A stretch of DNA of 64,000 bases, taken from assembly GCA_024226735.1 (NCBI GenBank), contig JAAELL010000079.1, positions 1-64,000 on the forward strand. Direction: 5' to 3'. The notes under the pieces were generated by a model, which had not been told where the DNA came from, made no database searches, and saw only the letters and a program-made list of their open reading frames with translations. The position numbers and the translations under genes are program-made. Source of the stretch: a bacterium (GTDB taxonomy: Bacteria; Planctomycetota; UBA1135; GCA-002686595). Shown here in pieces: positions 43,291-51,534 of the stretch (within the stretch, counting starts at the first letter, position 1; each line of letters opens with the position of its first letter).

Positions 43291-45974
43291 GGCTGCTCGG
43301 CCTCGACGCCAAGTGCTGGGGACCGCTGCGCGATCGCCATTTCGCGCTCTCGGAGCGCATCTTCCTCGTCTACGGCCGCAACGAAGCGGGCAAGTCGTCG
43401 TTCCGCTCCGCTCTCGAGACGCTCCTGTACGGCTTCTCGCCCGCGCAGCGCGACAGCCATCCGCTGGCGACGTGGAGCAGCGACGGCGCGAACCTGCACA
43501 TCGAAGCTGAGCTCGTCCTCGACGACGAGACGACGATTGCCGTCGAGCGCACGATGCAGTCGCGCGGGACGCTGCGCATCGCGCGCGGGGGCGAGGAGTT
43601 CCAAGGGCGCAAGTCGGCGTCGAAGAACGCGCCCTTGCCGCAGCTCGCCGCGATTCCGCGCGACTTGTTCCGCGCGGTCTACTGCTTGACGACGAGTGAC
43701 GTCATCGAGCTCGACGGCGACGTGCGGCGGCACGTCGACGAGCTCCTGCTCGGCGAGAAGACGATCGAGGGTCTGCGCCCGACGTACCTCGTGCGCGAGG
43801 AGCTGATCGAGGACGCCGGCGCCTTGTGGCGTAGCACCGATATCGGCAAGCCGCGCTCGAAGGAAGTGCGGGCCGAGTTGCGGGAGGCGCGGCGCGCGCT
43901 GCGCCGGGCGCGCACGAACGAGGAGGAGCTGCGCGGCGTGCTCGAGGAGTACGCAGAGCTCGAGGACGAGCTCGACGAGCTCAAGGTGCGCCGGCGCGCG
44001 CTGGCGCGTGAAGCCGAGGAAGCGCGTTTCCTCGGCGCGCTCGCGGAGCTCGAGCGACGCACCGCGCCCGTCCCGGAGCTCGCCGTCGCGACGCTCGAGA
44101 AGGATCCACTCGTCGACCCGGTCGAGCTCGAGACGATGGTGCACCGGCTCGACCAACGCCTCGCCGAGCCCCGAGCCCGGCTCGAGCGCGAGGCGCTCAC
44201 GCTGCCGGCCTCCGCACGCCGAATCCTCGCCTGTGGGCCGGCGATCGAGTCGGCGGCGGGCGAGCTCGCTCGCCACGAGCTCGAGGAAGAGGCCGAGGCG
44301 GACACGCGCGCAGGCGCGGACGAGCTCTTCGACGAAGTGCAGGGCGCCCTCGTGCGCGTCTGCGGTTGCCCGCCCGAGGAAGTCGACGAGGAGACGCTCG
44401 GGGCGTTCCCGCTCGACGGCCTGCGCGCCGCCGGCGAGGCGTGGCAGGAGGCGCTCGACGACGACCGCACGCGCAGCACGCGACCGCCGCTGTGGCTGGT
44501 CGTCGCCGCGGCGGTCGGGGCCGGCGTCGCGCTCGCGTCACTCGACGGTTTGCTGTCGCCGTTCGTCGGCGCGCTCGGCCTGGCGATGCTCGCGACAGCG
44601 CTCTTCGTCGCGGTTGCGCGCTCCCGCGTCGAGGACGCTGCGCCCGAGGCGCGCAAGGACGTCCTGCGGCTGATCCAGCGCCTCTCGATCGACCCGAGCG
44701 CAGCGTCGACTCCCGCCTCGCTCGGCCGGCTCATCGAACGCCTCGAGGACCAGCGCACGAAGCTGGAGAACGCCTACCGCGCGAACGGCCGCGCGCTCGA
44801 CCTAGCGCGTCGGATCGCCGAACGCACCGAACGTGCCGAGGAGCTCGCCGGGCGTGCGGGCATCGAGGGACTAGGCGGTGCGCCGGCGAGCGAGATCCTG
44901 ACCCGTCTCGATGCCGCGTTGGACGACGCGCGCGAAGCGGCCGCGGCTGACCTCGCCGACCGCGCCGACCGCGAGCGCGCACAGGCCGACCTCGCGACGC
45001 ACGGACCAGAGCTCGAGCGGCTCGCCAAGAGGCTCGAGCGCGTGATCGCCGCGCTGGGGGAGAGCTTCCCCCACCTCGCCGCCGATCCGGGCGCCGCTTT
45101 CCGGGCATGGCGCGAGGCCGAGAAAGAAGCCGAGTTCGTCCTGCGCCGGCGTGCGGAGCTCGAGGCCGACCCCCTGTACGCGCGTCTCGCGGACGACCCG
45201 CGCCTCGACGCGGGCTTGACCGAGCCGCCGTGGCATCCGAGCTCGATGCGCGCGCGCGATGACGAGCTCGGCGAGATCGAGAACCGAATGGAAGGTGTTC
45301 AACGTCGCCTCGGTGAAATCCAGCGCCAGCTGGACGACGACGAGGGCAGCAGCGTCGCGCGGGCCCACGAGCTCGTCCGCGAGCTCGAGGCGCAGTACGA
45401 GTCCGTCTGCATCCAACGCGACCGGCTCGCGTTGATGGAGCGCGTCCTCGCGGAGGCCGACCGACTGCACCGCGAGGAGCATCAGCCCGACGTCCTGCGG
45501 CGCGCGAGCCGCTACCTCGAGTCGATCACCACCGGCCGCTACACGCGCCTCGACTATCCCGAAGGGGACGTCGCGGGTCTCCACGTGTTCTCGGCCGAGA
45601 GGAACGAGGCGATTCCGGTCGGCGAGCCGCTCTCGCGAGGCACCCGCGACCAGATCTACATGTGCCTGCGGCTCGGTCTGCTCGACCACCTCGACGTCGG
45701 ACGCGAGAGCCTTCCACTGATCCTCGACGAGACGCTGGTGCACTGGGATCGCGGCCGCCGCGCCGAGCTCTACCCGGTCCTCGAGGAGGTCGCCGAGCGG
45801 CGCCAGGTGATCCTGTTCACCTGCCACGAGAGCTTCGCGGAGGAATCCGAATCCGCGATGGAGCTCGTGCGCATCGACCTGTCCGAGGTTCCCTCGGGCG
45901 CGGCGGTCAAGGCCCACCGCACGACGCGCAAGAAGCGCGCGTCGAAGAGCGACGGGCCGAACCTGTTCTCCTAG
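43287..45974 (+). CDS. SMC-like ATPase (YhaN/SbcC/Rad50 family)
   Basis: 895 aa. The N-terminal half-ATPase has Walker A GRNEAGKS at 30-37. Long coiled coils (about 195-260 and 490-660) flank a hydrophobic region (about 398-445, LWLVVAAAVGAGVALASLDGLLSPFVGALGLAMLATALFVAVA) of the kind seen in YhaN proteins. The C-terminal half-ATPase has the signature LSRGTRDQIYMCLRLGLLDHL and Walker B SLPLILDETLVHWD. Paired with the YhaO-type nuclease upstream. The end is lysine-rich. A strong hairpin terminator follows. Confidence 0.93.
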   Translation: MRLLGLDAKCWGPLRDRHFALSERIFLVYGRNEAGKSSFRSALETLLYGFSPAQRDSHPLATWSSDGANLHIEAELVLDDETTIAVERTMQSRGTLRIARGGEEFQGRKSASKNAPLPQLAAIPRDLFRAVYCLTTSDVIELDGDVRRHVDELLLGEKTIEGLRPTYLVREELIEDAGALWRSTDIGKPRSKEVRAELREARRALRRARTNEEELRGVLEEYAELEDELDELKVRRRALAREAEEARFLGALAELERRTAPVPELAVATLEKDPLVDPVELETMVHRLDQRLAEPRARLEREALTLPASARRILACGPAIESAAGELARHELEEEAEADTRAGADELFDEVQGALVRVCGCPPEEVDEETLGAFPLDGLRAAGEAWQEALDDDRTRSTRPPLWLVVAAAVGAGVALASLDGLLSPFVGALGLAMLATALFVAVARSRVEDAAPEARKDVLRLIQRLSIDPSAASTPASLGRLIERLEDQRTKLENAYRANGRALDLARRIAERTERAEELAGRAGIEGLGGAPASEILTRLDAALDDAREAAAADLADRADRERAQADLATHGPELERLAKRLERVIAALGESFPHLAADPGAAFRAWREAEKEAEFVLRRRAELEADPLYARLADDPRLDAGLTEPPWHPSSMRARDDELGEIENRMEGVQRRLGEIQRQLDDDEGSSVARAHELVRELEAQYESVCIQRDRLALMERVLAEADRLHREEHQPDVLRRASRYLESITTGRYTRLDYPEGDVAGLHVFSAERNEAIPVGEPLSRGTRDQIYMCLRLGLLDHLDVGRESLPLILDETLVHWDRGRRAELYPVLEEVAERRQVILFTCHESFAEESESAMELVRIDLSEVPSGAAVKAHRTTRKKRASKSDGPNLFS

Positions 45975-45992
45975 CCCGAATCCGCAGACGGC

Positions 45993-46012
45993 GCCACGGC
46001 CAGGGCCGTGGC
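45993..46012 (+). terminator. Perfect-stem terminator after the YhaN-type gene
   Basis: GCCACGGCC-AG-GGCCGTGGC: a 9-bp perfect stem with a 2-nt loop, 18 nt after the stop. There is no T-run, but the hairpin is very stable. Confidence 0.7.
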
Positions 46013-46021
46013 ACCTGGCCG

Positions 46022-46249
46022 TCATTGGAAGCTCACCGAGACCCCGCTCGAGAAGTTCGAGGTCGACGTCGGGTTGTTGTCGCGGAACCACGCCGGGAAG
46101 AACCGCGTCTCCCCCGCGAGGACGGGCGCGACGCCAGTCGGCGTCGGCGTCTGGGGCAACGAGAGCTGCAACGACGCCGTGCCGCGGGGGCCGACGAACC
46201 GGATCTGGCCCGCGCGGTTGTAGCGGCCGATCGGGCCCGCGACACAGAG
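46022..46249 (-). pseudogene. Fragment of a WNFQ/NFTDA-type secreted-protein C-terminus
   Basis: On the minus strand about 75 codons read LCVAGPIGRYNRAGQIRFVG...VLAGETRFFPAWFRDNNPTSTSNFSSGVSVSF before a stop at 46022. This aligns end to end with the last 75 residues of the next leftward gene (FLCVTGNIGRLNSPGMIIQG...PGESWNFQCWYRDVGNTSNFTDAIEITF). No start or N-terminal part exists; a stop codon lies just upstream. It is a truncated duplicate. Confidence 0.75.
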
Positions 46250-46250
46250 T

Positions 46251-46395
46251 GGTGTGATTCACTCTGACAGGGCATTATCGGCGGTTCGTACGGGAGCCTC
46301 GGGCTCGGGGCCACGCGCCTCGCAAGTGGTGGGGATTGCGCGGGCTCGGTACCACCCGGACGCGAATGGCCAAACTCCCTATCAGGAGAACGTGA
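46251..46395. repeat. Imperfect palindrome spanning the stop of the cytochrome-like gene
   Basis: A left part near 46262-46305 and a right part near 46345-46391 show gapped reverse-complement similarity (CTC-TGA-AGGG, TT, GGC, TTCG, CGGG blocks), weaker than the elements at 15403 and 36325. Its left end AGTGGTGTGAT is also the outer end of one arm of the 36325-36508 element, and its right arm likewise covers a stop codon. Probably a more decayed relative. Confidence 0.4.
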
Positions 46396-47233
46396 TCTCG
46401 ATCGCGTCCGTGAAGTTGCTCGTGTTGCCGACGTCGCGGTACCAGCACTGGAAGTTCCAGGACTCCCCGGGCATCACGGGGGAGGTCGGGTTGATGGGGA
46501 TCGCGGTGAGGTCGATCGCGGTGCTTCCGCTCGGGCCTTGGATGATCATGCCCGGTGAGTTGAGGCGACCGATGTTGCCCGTGACGCACAGGAAGCCGCT
46601 CGAGTTGGGAGGCATCACCATGCCCTGCGTCCGACTGGCGAGGAAGTAGCCGAACTGTCCCGGCGGCAGATCAGACGCCGCGAGCGTCACGTTGTTCTGC
46701 GCGACCTCCGGGCTTCCGAGCGCGTCGATCCTCCCCGGCATGCCCGTCGAGTTGACGTTCGCCGGCGAGCAGTATCGCGTGTCGATGGGCGACGGGTCAT
46801 AGTCCCCGTCGCAGTCCGGCGCCGGCTGGTTCGTCACGGGCGTGCCGTCGGCGTACAAGACCGTGTTGTCGTTTCCGGGGATCCAGCCAGGCTGCGTCGA
46901 GCCGGCGATCTCATCGAGGTTCGACGTGCCCGTCACGTCGTTGTCCGAGTCGAACGTCTCCGCCAGCATCATCGCCATGTCGATGTCGCCAGTCGCAATC
47001 CACCCTATGCGAACGCGGAAGCCGTACGGGTTCCACGGCGCGCCGCCCGCCGAGGCCTGGTGACAGACTTGGCACCCGGTCCCTCCGGCGCTGATCAACA
47101 GATCGTCCGTCATCGAAGCCGGATATCTGGCGGTCCAGGAGTTGTAGAAGAACGGGAACGGGGTCGCGACGCTCGAGATGCACACGGCGGCGAGAGAGCC
47201 TGCAGTCAGGATGGAGAGGACTCGGTGCTTCAT
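46382..47233 (-). CDS. Secreted c-type cytochrome-like protein with NFTDA C-terminal domain
   Basis: 283 aa. The signal peptide (about 1-23) is followed by a single haem-binding motif C54-Q-V-C57-H58 in GGTGCQVCHQASAGGAPWNPYG. A calcium-loop-like D-S-D-N-D-V segment lies near residue 94. The last 75 residues form the WNFQCWYRD...NFTDAIEITF domain that also occurs, decayed, at 37898-38475 and 46022-46249. It probably resides outside the inner membrane and may carry one haem or be a haem-binding remnant. No electron-transfer partner lies nearby. Confidence 0.75.
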   Translation of the reverse strand: MKHRVLSILTAGSLAAVCISSVATPFPFFYNSWTARYPASMTDDLLISAGGTGCQVCHQASAGGAPWNPYGFRVRIGWIATGDIDMAMMLAETFDSDNDVTGTSNLDEIAGSTQPGWIPGNDNTVLYADGTPVTNQPAPDCDGDYDPSPIDTRYCSPANVNSTGMPGRIDALGSPEVAQNNVTLAASDLPPGQFGYFLASRTQGMVMPPNSSGFLCVTGNIGRLNSPGMIIQGPSGSTAIDLTAIPINPTSPVMPGESWNFQCWYRDVGNTSNFTDAIEITFS

Positions 47234-47251
47234 GAGCCCGATTCTAACCGA

Positions 47252-48718
47252 CTATTCGCGCTCCGCTTTCATTCCGCGCAGGAGCCGGGACTGCAGCTCC
47301 GAGCGTGTCTTGTGAGAGGGGATTCCCTCGATCACCTCCGTCAATCGTTCGAACGCGGCGTGGGACAAGTCCGTACGCGCCACGAGCACCTCCAGCGGCT
47401 TCGCGCGCTGCGAAGACGACGACAGTCCATCGATCGAATCGAGACAAGCCATCAGGAATGCTTCGTCGGCGGGCTTGATCTTCGCGAGCCGCGCCAAGAG
47501 GCGGCTGCGCTCCGATTCGGAGGGAACATTGGCCATGCCCTTCGCGGCTTTTGTCCAGGTTGCCAGGTCGACGCCCGCCTTCTCGAACAGAGCGTCAAAC
47601 GCCTGGCCTTGGAGGCTGGAGGAGCTGATGCCCACCGCGGCGGTGACGTACGCGTCGAGCACGTCCGCGTCGCTCGGCGCGCGCTCGATCGCGCACACGA
47701 GAGCTTCGGTCCGCGCCGAGGACGACGCGATGGTCGACGAGGCCTCGATCAGCCTGCGGTAGGTCACGGGGGCAAGCTCGGCGGTCGACGCCAGCGCGGC
47801 CAGCGCCTCACCCTTGTTGCTGGACGACGAGAGGTCGACGGCGACGGACAGGTAGCTCTCGTGCACGCCCTCTTCGCTGGGGGACGCGGCGAGGAGTGCG
47901 AGGAGCACTTCCTTGCGCGAGCTGTCAGAAGTGACGTGGCGCGCCGCCTGGATCGCGTGCGCGGCGAGCGGTCCGTCGAAATGCCGCCGCTCCGCGATCG
48001 CCTCCAAGAGCGCACGCTGGTTCGAGCTGGAGCTGATGCCCTCGATGGTCTGGAGCAGCGCGCCCGTCACGGCGCGGTCCTGCGGCGACAGCCCCGCCGC
48101 CTTGACGAGCAGGCGCGTGCGCGTCGAGTTCGACGAGATCCCTCCGAAGCTGTGGGTCGCCGCGATGAGGGCGTCGCTCGAGAGCTCTTGGTCGAGCGCC
48201 AGGTCGGCGTAGACGGCACACGCGGAGCTGCTCTCGATCGCTGCGATCTCGTGCACGAGCCCCTCGGGCCCGTGCTCCGACAGGATACGCTGGGCTCGCG
48301 CGTCGGCTCCGATCGTCGTGCGCCGCACGAGCTTGCCGACGACCTCGGCGAGCCACAGGTTGGCCTCGTCCGACCACTCGGCGGCCTGACCGTCCACGAG
48401 GAAGACGCGTTCGATCCCCGTCGGGGTCTGGCGCAGCTCGAGCGCGCGACCGTTGCGCGTGACGTGCACCTCGTCACCCGGGGCGGCAAGGCTCGCGATC
48501 GCGGTGTCGTCGTCGTTGAACGTCACGTCACCGTCGAGCCGGATGCGCGTGACGACGCCACGGTCGTTCCACGCGACCTGGATCCCGTCGTCGTCGTGCG
48601 ACGAATAGAAACTCCCCTCGCCCAGGACGAAGTCCGCCCGTCCACCGTGGGACGTGTAGCGGCATGCGCACAGGACGAGAAGGATCGGCAGCGCAAGCTG
48701 TGTGGCGTGTCGGAACAT
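47252..48718 (-). CDS. Repetitive lipoprotein with a BlaR1/M56-tail-like domain
   Basis: 488 aa from the ATG at 48718. The lipoprotein signal is ILLVLCAC (C17 or C19). Residues about 60-150 (RLDGDVTFNDDDTAIASL...ERVFLVDGQAAEWSDEANLWLAEVVGKLVRRTTIGADARAQRIL) resemble the sequence found after M56/BlaR1 peptidases in other phyla, here without a peptidase. The rest (about 150-480) is helical repeats of about 36 residues, each marked by a serine-rich turn (ISSSSNQRALLEAI, LSSSSNKGEALAAL, IASSSARTEALVCAI, ISSSSLQGQAFDAL, LSSSSQRAKPLEVL). A scaffold or sensor role in the envelope is plausible. It starts opposite the DUF3179-family gene. Confidence 0.7.
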   Translation of the reverse strand: MFRHATQLALPILLVLCACRYTSHGGRADFVLGEGSFYSSHDDDGIQVAWNDRGVVTRIRLDGDVTFNDDDTAIASLAAPGDEVHVTRNGRALELRQTPTGIERVFLVDGQAAEWSDEANLWLAEVVGKLVRRTTIGADARAQRILSEHGPEGLVHEIAAIESSSACAVYADLALDQELSSDALIAATHSFGGISSNSTRTRLLVKAAGLSPQDRAVTGALLQTIEGISSSSNQRALLEAIAERRHFDGPLAAHAIQAARHVTSDSSRKEVLLALLAASPSEEGVHESYLSVAVDLSSSSNKGEALAALASTAELAPVTYRRLIEASSTIASSSARTEALVCAIERAPSDADVLDAYVTAAVGISSSSLQGQAFDALFEKAGVDLATWTKAAKGMANVPSESERSRLLARLAKIKPADEAFLMACLDSIDGLSSSSQRAKPLEVLVARTDLSHAAFERLTEVIEGIPSHKTRSELQSRLLRGMKAERE

Positions 48719-48804
48719 TTGGTCTATCACACTCCCTGCATCGACTTCCGTCAACGCGGTGGCGAATCGGTCACGTTTTCGGCCTCCTTTCGCATGCTGT
48801 GGGT

Positions 48805-49794
48805 ATGATCCCCCATCACGCTCTGCTCGTTCCCCTGGCCCTGTTGGTCCCTGGCTGCCGCGGCGACGGTCACGAAGAGGTCGAGCCGTCACGCGCGGAA
48901 CGGCTCGCCGGCCCCTGGCGCCAGATCGAGGGCGAGGACCTCGTCGAGGTCCTGCCGCGCGACGGCATTCCCGCGATCGACGACCCGACGTACGTCTCCG
49001 CGCAGGAAGCCGAAGCGTTCCTCGCACCCGACGAGGCCGTCCTGGGCGTCGTCGGCAAGAACGGGACCGCGCGCGCCTACTCCGCGTGGCAGCTCGACCG
49101 GCACGAGATCGTCAATGACGACCTCGACGGTGAGCCGATCGCGGCGACCTGGTGACCTCTGGCCAACGCGGGGGTCGTGTACTCCCGCAACGTCGAGGCT
49201 GACGATGGAACCCTGCGTACGGTCCTCGATTTCGGTGTCAGCGGCAACCTGTGGCACGGCGTGCTCGTGATGTACGACCGCCAGTCCGGATCGTTCTGGA
49301 CACAGCTCGACGGTCGTTCGATCGAGGGGGACTACGCGGGCACACGGCTCGAGCACGTCGCGTCGACGTTCACGACTTGGGAGCGCTGGAAGGCCGCACA
49401 TCCGGACACCGAAGTCCTGTTCAAGCCCGAAGACGAGCGCGGTCAGGGCGAGTCCAACTACGCGAGTTACTTCGCCGACCCCGATCGGCTCTTCCTCGAT
49501 CGACTGGGCGAAGGCCTGGGGGGCAGCGTCGGACCGAAGACGACCGTCCACGGCGTCGTCATCGGCGAGACGGCATGGGCGGTCACCGAGGAACTCGTGG
49601 CCGCCGACGGCGCCGTGACATTCGGCGCCGCGGGCGAGCTCGTCACTCTGCACTACGACCCTGATACCGAGCGCGTACGCGGCGTGGCCAGGTCGCGCGG
49701 CGGCGACGACCAAGGACGCAGCGTCCGCGTCGATCGAGCGTTCTGGTACGCCTGGTCCCGCTCCCATCCCGGCTCACGCATAATGACGCGATGA
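48805..49794 (+). CDS. DUF3179-family lipoprotein with in-frame TGA (possible selenocysteine)
   Basis: 329 residues if the TGA at 49153-49155 (codon 117) is read through. Ordinary annotation would split it into 48805-49155 and a GTG-started 49177-49794. The start ATG at 48805 gives a lipoprotein signal (LLVPG-C). The family normally has T-(Y/W)-C-P-L-C; here it is T-W-[TGA]-P-L-A, so the stop is exactly at the conserved cysteine. The frame stays intact for another 213 codons with normal G/C-rich codon use (NAGVVYSRNVEADDG, SGNLWHGVLVMYDRQSGSFWTQLDGRSIEGDYAG, and the end AFWYAWSRSHPGSRI). A single TGC-to-TGA mutation making a pseudogene is the alternative. It overlaps a deiodinase-family remnant by ATGA. 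Confidence 0.75.
49168..49188 (+). promoter_or_regulatory. Candidate SECIS-like hairpin after the in-frame TGA
   Basis: Stem GCGGG (49168-49172) with CCCGC (49184-49188) and loop GGTCGTGTACT. The stem begins 12 nt after the TGA, and the loop starts with GGTC about 17 nt after it. The E. coli formate dehydrogenase element has its GGUC loop at nearly the same distance. A five-pair stem can arise by chance in such GC-rich DNA. Confidence 0.35.
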
Positions 49795-50147
49795 GGACCC
49801 CCCCTACCTGATCGCCCTTGCGCTCGGCTTCAGCGCCTGCAACACGACACGCGACGCGACCTCCGACACGGCGCTTCCGGTCGTCATCGACGAGTCGGTC
49901 GTGGCCGGCGGGCGGTGGCCGGCATCCGGTGGTCGAGGACCCGGTCACGCTAGAGGAGCGGCTCGACCTCGCGCCGCTGCCGACTGTGGTCGACGGGATG
50001 GACGATCGCGTCAACAAGAGCTACGGCGCCTGGCCCGAGCGGCTGTACCTGATCGCGAAAGGCGGCCAAGTCGCCTACCGCGGCGGTCCGGGGCCGTTCG
50101 AGTTCGACCCCGACGGGCTCGTGGAGGCGATCGAAGCGCTGCGCTGA
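49791..50147 (+). pseudogene. Broken iodothyronine-deiodinase-family lipoprotein
   Basis: The ATG at 49791 overlaps the preceding gene. A run of seven C (49798-49804) puts the frame out by one; one more C would give a lipoprotein signal (YLIALALGFSAC). The frame changes again near 49910 at a duplicated GTGGCCGGC. It then ends as PVTLEERLDLAPLPTVVDGMDDRVNKSYGAWPERLYLIAKGG...GGPGPFEFDPDGLVEAI, the C-terminus of the deiodinase-like family. The catalytic segment with Cys or Sec (GSxT(C/U)PPF) is absent, apparently deleted between the 9-bp repeats. Confidence 0.72.
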
Positions 50148-50151
50148 CGGA

Positions 50152-51534
50152 TCAGCGCACCACGTCGAACTCCTTCTCCGTCTGAATCTTCCCGGCGAGC
50201 GGGCCCGTGTCGAACTCGACCCGCACGGTGACCTTCTCGGGCACGTTTTGTTCCGGCACTCGCACGGAGGCCGGGCAGAACGTGCCTCAGGCAAAGCCGG
50301 AGTCCGTCACGTCGAGCCGAGCGCCGTCGGGGCCCAGGAGGATGACGTTCGCGGACAGATCGGAGTAGAAGCTCGGCGCCGTGCGGCCGCGGTAGGCGGT
50401 GTTGATCAAGAGCCCATCCTGCGTGTACAGGCCCGGCGAGCCCGAGAGGAGCTCGCCGGCCTTGCACGTCTTCGCCGCGGGCTTCAGGCCGACTTCGAAG
50501 CGCAGCTCGCCGATCGGGTCGATCGTGCACGTCGCGTCACGCTCGAGATCGTGCCAGACGAGCTCGCGGTCGCCACCGGGCTCGGAGAAGACGTAGCTCC
50601 AGTCGCGGCCGCCCCCGGGGTCGGCGAGGCGCAGCGTGACCATCCCGATCCGGTAGCGGCCTACCGGCACCTCCAGCGACTCGCCCTGGGCGCGTACCAG
50701 GGCTGCCGAGCCGTCCGAACCGACGAGCAGCACATTCATCGACGTGACGCGACGCTCTTCGCCCGCGCCTTCGAGCGCGAGCTCGATCTTGCCGAGTCCG
50801 TCGACCTTCTCGATCGCGAGCTCGGCCCCGAGCCGATCCGAGCGCAAGGCGAAGCGCTCCCCCGCAATCGTCAGGATCGGCGCGTACAGGAACAGCTCAC
50901 GGAACGGAGCCCACTCGCCATCGCTGTCGAGGTCGAGCCACAGCTGGTCGCGGCTGTCGGTGAAGAAGCCGTTCCCGTTCCCGTCGATGCGGCGCACGCG
51001 CAGCTCGCCCACGCCGAACGGCACGCTGCCCTCGAGGTAGCCGAGCGTCGCGTAGGAGAAGATCGAACCCGTTTTTCCGAGGGTGAACATCACGCGCCGC
51101 GGCACGTGCTCGGTCAGCCCGCCCTCCAGGACAGTCTCGACGGCGACCGACGTCTCCCAGCGACCGCCTTGGAACGGCACGAGATCGTCCTCCTGGATCA
51201 TGAAGTCACGCCCCGTGTCGACGTAGAGGTCGATCTCGGTGTCGGAGACGTGATCGAGCACGACGAAGACGCGCAGGGAGTCGGCGTCGCCGTAGCGCAG
51301 GCGTCCGAAGCGCTGGAAGTCGCCGCGAAACTCGACCTTCTCGATCAGCTCCTCGGGCTTCTCGGTGCCGAGGGCGAGCGCCGTCGGCAGCGCGTGCCGC
51401 TGCGGGGCGTCCGCGGGGGGCACGACGTAGCGCCATTCGACTTCGTGCTCTTGCGTGGGGCGCTCCTGCGCGGGCGCCAGCGTCGTCAGCGTCGTCAGCG
51501 TCGTCAGCGTGAGCAGTGCGATCGGGGCCCGCAT
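50152..51534 (-). CDS. Secreted protein with in-frame TGA near the C-terminus (possible selenocysteine)
   Basis: Start ATG at 51534, overlapping the stop of the upstream large gene (ATGA). Ordinary translation stops at 50287 (415 aa, ending DVTDSGFA). In the same frame after that TGA come GTFCPASVRVPEQNVPEKVTVRVEFDTGPLAG... and a stop at 50152, giving 460 residues with position 416 as TGA. The tail has normal codon use and reads as a beta-strand domain, with TGA four positions before a cysteine (x-G-T-F-C), so Cys or Sec at 416 could pair with it. The signal peptide is built of LTT repeats. The middle contains a calcium-loop-like DGNGNGFFTDSRDQLWLDLDSDGE. No family was named with confidence. 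Confidence 0.65.
51482..51508. repeat. 9-bp tandem repeat in a signal-peptide coding region
   Basis: Three exact copies of GTCGTCAGC (plus strand), encoding L-T-T on the minus strand within the hydrophobic core of the signal peptide of the gene ending at 50152. Copy changes would lengthen or shorten the signal in frame. Confidence 0.85.

Noticed and set aside
49791-49850. Another in-frame TGA (MRTPPT-TGA) in the deiodinase remnant as selenocysteine
   Set aside because: The frame after this TGA has poor codon bias; the true coding frame is offset by one base, so it is a frameshift, not a Sec codon.
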